From positions 1 through 37,503 of the forward strand of contig MPML01000047.1 in NCBI GenBank assembly GCA_002238445.1: 37,503 nt of DNA, read 5' to 3'. Each line of letters starts with the position of its first letter. Position 1 is the stretch's first letter. The stretch is from Caldilineaceae bacterium bin5. GTDB lineage: Bacteria > Chloroflexota > Anaerolineae > Caldilineales > Caldilineaceae. Shown here one piece after another: positions 34,589 through 37,503 of the stretch. Below the pieces are notes generated by a model. It had not been told where the DNA came from. It did no database searches and saw only the letters and a list, made by a program, of their open reading frames with translations. Position numbers and translations under genes: made by a program.

Positions 34589-34700
34589 CGTCTGAACTGT
34601 GATTGAAGCGCTTGCCGGATTGGCAGGCTCCGATGCACTACCACTTCGTTAACATATAGGCGACTGGTGGGCGTCTGCCTGGCAACCTGATAACATAACT

Positions 34701-37244
34701 ATGCGTGATCAAAAGAGCACCTCACTTCTCCCAAATGCACAGGCACCCGCGCGTCCCGCCGCCCCTGACGATGCTGCCGATACCCTGATAGACGAGCGCG
34801 ATGAATCCGGCGAACTGGCCAACGCTCCCTTCGCCTATTTCCGTGAAGGGCGGGTGATCACACTCCTGCTGCTCGGCGGCATCTATCTCATCCTGGCACT
34901 CTCACTCAGTGCTGCCGGTTGGACGGGCGCTATGAGCATGGGCATGTTGGTAGCTGTCGTCCTGGGCGCGCTGGCAATGGGCGCACTGATCTCTTTCAGC
35001 CGCTTTGACAGCTTCTTCATGCTTTCCCACAGCTTTGCGACCGGGTTGGCATGGGTCTTCTATCTGATGACCTTTCTCGTGGAAGACGAGCAGCGGGTGC
35101 AGGCTTTCATCGATAAGGGAATCCCCGTCCTGCAGGCCAGGGCCTACTTCCTGCTGGAACGCTGGCTCGAATGGATCGAAGCCGCCATCAACCAGCAAGC
35201 CAGCAACGACAACGTTGTCTTCATCTTCGAAATCGGCTTTCTTGTCTGGTGGCTCACCTACCTGGGCGTCTGGTCGGTCTTCCGGCACGGCCATGTCTGG
35301 CGCGGCGTCCTGATGGCCGGCATCGCGCTCCTGGTCAACACGCACTACGCACCGGTATCGGTGATGGGATTCCTGGTTGCATACTGCATTGCCGCGCTGC
35401 TGCTCCTCGCCTGGACCACTCTCATCGACCATCGCCAGCGCTGGCGCGCCGATAGCATCTATTTCAGCGAGGACATCAACTTCGACTTTATGCGCTCCGG
35501 CTTCATGTATACAATGGCCGTGATCGCCCTCGCCTTCATCGCACCCAACATGGGGCGCAGCCTCCCCTTCCATGACCTGCTGCAGCCCGTCAACATGCGC
35601 TGGGAGGCGGCCATGCAGGAGTGGAACCGCCTCTACCAGGGACTGAATCGGCAGACCCGCGCGGTCCAGACAGGTTTTGGCCGCACCTTGACCCTGGGCG
35701 GCGAACGCGTCGTCGGCGACCACCTTATCATGGAAGTGGACGCGGGGACAGGTCGCTACTGGCGGGCCGTTGCCTTCGACCGTTTCACCGGCCGGCAGTG
35801 GATCAACACCGCCGAGGGCGAGGTCAATTACCGTTCCAATCAGTCCATCCCAACCACGCTGTGGTCCGCCCGCGCTCCGGTCACACAGACCATCACCATT
35901 CGTACGCCAACCGGGAATATCCTACTCGCCATGCCGGATGTCGTGCAGGCCAGCATCCCGCTGGCCGCGATTGAGCAGCCGCTTGCCTATGCCAACCCGG
36001 CCGATTCGGCTTCAACAAACCAGGATGACACCGAACTGACGTGGGCGCGCTCCAGAATCACGCTGGAGCAGGGCGACAGCTACCAGGTCGTCAGTAACCA
36101 TACCACCGTAACCGTGCGGGAGTTACGCGAGGCGGGCATTGTCGAATATCCAGCGCAGGTTCTTACCCGCTACCTCCAACTCCCCATCAGCTTTTCGCCC
36201 CGCATCACCGAGTTGGCCGAACGGGAAATGGCCGACGCGTCCACGACCTACGACAAGGTTAAAGCGCTGGAGCGATTTCTGCGTGCTTTCGACTACGACG
36301 AAAGCATTCCCGCGCCGTCCGCGGATGAGGACCCGCTGGAGTATTTCCTGTTCGACATCCAGCGCGGCTATTGCGACTACTACGCCTCGGCCATGGCGGC
36401 CATGCTGCGCAGCCAGGGCATACCCGCCCGTACGGCCAGCGGCTACGCCGAAGGAACCCTCGATCCGGAGACCGGCACCTATCTGATAACAGAACGCGAC
36501 GCGCATACCTGGGTGGAGGTCTACTTCCCCCAATATGGCTGGATCGAGTTCGAGCCGACCGCCGGCGAGAGCATTCTGGACCGCCCTTCGGGAGCAGAGC
36601 TCCAGGACAGCGGGATAATCCCCGGTATGGATGACATCTCACTCGAAGACGAGGATTTTCTGTTTGATGACGCGCTGGACTTTGAAGAAGAGTTTCCCCA
36701 GGACATCGCCGGCCCGGTTACGGGTATCGGCGGCCTCCAAACTCGCTCCCCTCTCGTCACAACCAGTTTCGCCGTGGTAATTCTGACACTTATTGCGGGC
36801 GTCTGGCTACTGCGCCGCCGCATGTATCAGGGTCCCAAAGCCTTTTTGCAGGAACCGCAAATCTACTATGAACGGCTGTTGAACTGGACTGCACGGCTGA
36901 AGATGCCGCTGCGCCAACGGCAGCCGCAAGTTCTCTCACGCTCGCCGAGTGTTCCAAACCCGCAGCAGATGCAGAGCGAGATTCTGCGGCGGGCGCCCGC
37001 CGAGCAGGCGTTGACGCCCTATGAACGCGAGGCCCAACTTGCAGAGGGTCTTCCCCAGGGCAGCCCATTTATCCGCCGTATCATCGAAATCTACGTTCAG
37101 TTCCGCTATGCACCCCGCCCGGAGCATCTTGGCGACGAAGTCCGGCACGAGCTGAACGACAACTGGCGCCAACTTCGCCCCGTGCTGTTGAAGGCATGGC
37201 TGCAGCGAAGATTCAGTTGGCGCGCCTCTGCCGGGCAGAATTAG
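34701..37244 (+). CDS. TgpA-like membrane transglutaminase/protease-fold protein
   Basis: 847 aa. Several membrane segments lie in the first 290 residues. A long extracytoplasmic region holds the transglutaminase core: Cys558 in GYCDYYASAMAAMLR, His602 in RDAHTWVEVYFP, and Glu618 in GWIEFEPT as the probable third catalytic residue (Asp in many relatives). An acidic linker (DDISLEDEDFLFDD) and another membrane segment (about 692-711) follow, then a cytoplasmic tail ending with a DUF4129-like YVQFRYAPRPEHLGDEVRHEL. This matches the TgpA/YebA architecture, often found with MoxR and DUF58 genes, neither of which is seen here. The in vivo reaction is not established for most family members. No Shine-Dalgarno site is evident. 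Confidence 0.87.
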   Translation: MRDQKSTSLLPNAQAPARPAAPDDAADTLIDERDESGELANAPFAYFREGRVITLLLLGGIYLILALSLSAAGWTGAMSMGMLVAVVLGALAMGALISFSRFDSFFMLSHSFATGLAWVFYLMTFLVEDEQRVQAFIDKGIPVLQARAYFLLERWLEWIEAAINQQASNDNVVFIFEIGFLVWWLTYLGVWSVFRHGHVWRGVLMAGIALLVNTHYAPVSVMGFLVAYCIAALLLLAWTTLIDHRQRWRADSIYFSEDINFDFMRSGFMYTMAVIALAFIAPNMGRSLPFHDLLQPVNMRWEAAMQEWNRLYQGLNRQTRAVQTGFGRTLTLGGERVVGDHLIMEVDAGTGRYWRAVAFDRFTGRQWINTAEGEVNYRSNQSIPTTLWSARAPVTQTITIRTPTGNILLAMPDVVQASIPLAAIEQPLAYANPADSASTNQDDTELTWARSRITLEQGDSYQVVSNHTTVTVRELREAGIVEYPAQVLTRYLQLPISFSPRITELAEREMADASTTYDKVKALERFLRAFDYDESIPAPSADEDPLEYFLFDIQRGYCDYYASAMAAMLRSQGIPARTASGYAEGTLDPETGTYLITERDAHTWVEVYFPQYGWIEFEPTAGESILDRPSGAELQDSGIIPGMDDISLEDEDFLFDDALDFEEEFPQDIAGPVTGIGGLQTRSPLVTTSFAVVILTLIAGVWLLRRRMYQGPKAFLQEPQIYYERLLNWTARLKMPLRQRQPQVLSRSPSVPNPQQMQSEILRRAPAEQALTPYEREAQLAEGLPQGSPFIRRIIEIYVQFRYAPRPEHLGDEVRHELNDNWRQLRPVLLKAWLQRRFSWRASAGQN

Positions 37245-37338
37245 AGGAAATAGGTACTACGCAGCCATCCACAATGCGCGACCATGCAGAGCAGCCGCGC
37301 CTTGGTGCCCTGACAGTTTGCGGCCACTGTCCTCTGCA

Positions 37339-37461
37339 ATTTTGGCGGTCGGGCCTTCGGCCCTCCCTTGTGCAGGGCCTGCCCCCCCGCAACGCCCCCC
37401 TACAAAACCATCGCTCACCGACCTTGTGTGCTCATTCCAGCCGTGCGGCTCCAGCAGCGTG
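37339..37461. repeat. Dispersed repeat of about 124 bp, copy 2
   Basis: Same orientation and landmarks as copy 1 at 22302-22425. The first hairpin GGGCC-TTC-GGCCC is identical, while the second (GGGGC-TCC-GCCCC in copy 1) has decayed to GGGCCTGCCCC. It lies 95 bp after the transglutaminase stop, in a gene-free end of the window. Confidence 0.8.
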
Positions 37462-37503
37462 TCTAGCCAACAGTGTCTCCTCCCCCACTTGCCGCCCCGA
37501 ACC

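Noticed and set aside
1..37503. CRISPR array, tRNA, rRNA or prophage
   Set aside because: The tandem units seen are 7 or 10 bp without spacers, and no cloverleaf, rRNA segment or phage structural gene was recognised by eye.

Overview
The window is GC-rich, with a strong G/C preference at third codon positions, and it is densely coded. It looks like a chromosomal segment of a free-living bacterium, probably Chloroflexota (Caldilinea/Anaerolineae-like). This assignment is an inference from the gene mix: a lone cobalamin-binding mutase subunit with MeaB, an SLBB-ComEA protein, CysD with fused CysN-CysC, a DUF1385 protein, ThyX, and a tubulin-like/VWA cluster. No rRNA, tRNA, CRISPR array or prophage was seen.

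Layout. 193-1731 (minus): MeaB and the B12-binding subunit of an acyl-CoA mutase. 1930-4011 (plus): an acyl-CoA dehydrogenase-like flavoprotein and a ComEA-like protein. 4013-8636 (minus): an FAD monooxygenase, CysN-CysC and CysD (sulfate activation). 9047-10510 (plus): a lipoprotein with two DsbA-like domains. 10846-20850 (plus): the most distinctive locus, with a candidate structured leader, an exported VWA protein with a cytoplasmic tail, a tubulin-like GTPase, and a 1101-aa membrane protein. 20937-21926 (minus): a DUF1385 membrane protein. 22774-27811 (plus): a complete branched-chain amino-acid-type ABC transporter (livK-H-M-G-F). 27986-28770: a TPR protein overlapping a PIN-domain protein. 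29022-31445: ThyX with an insertion, then a nucleotide-sugar dehydrogenase. 31554-32385 (minus): a truncated IS630-type transposase and a NIPSNAP-like protein. 32465-37244: a secreted/anchored protein of unknown function and a TgpA-like membrane transglutaminase.

The cluster at 11125-20850 is the candidate unusual system. The second gene has a tubulin/FtsZ-type nucleotide-binding signature. By eye, the third gene product is a diverged paralogue of the second: five collinear blocks match, but its GTP-binding G-box is lost and it has gained two membrane segments and a coiled coil. With the VWA protein, whose large domain should lie outside and whose Ser/Asp/Trp-rich tail should lie inside, this suggests a membrane-attached tubulin/pseudo-tubulin cytoskeletal or membrane-remodelling machine. 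A family of bacterial tubulin-like proteins linked to VWA proteins has been described (FtsZl families, Makarova and Koonin 2010, from memory). The membrane-anchored pseudo-tubulin partner is my own reading.

Non-coding features include degenerate heptanucleotide repeats (CCACTGA/TCAGTGG type and AAACTAG type) placed at start and stop codons throughout the window, two copies of a dispersed repeat of about 124 bp (22302 and 37339), four 10-bp tandem units before the DsbA-like gene, and several promoter and hairpin candidates.
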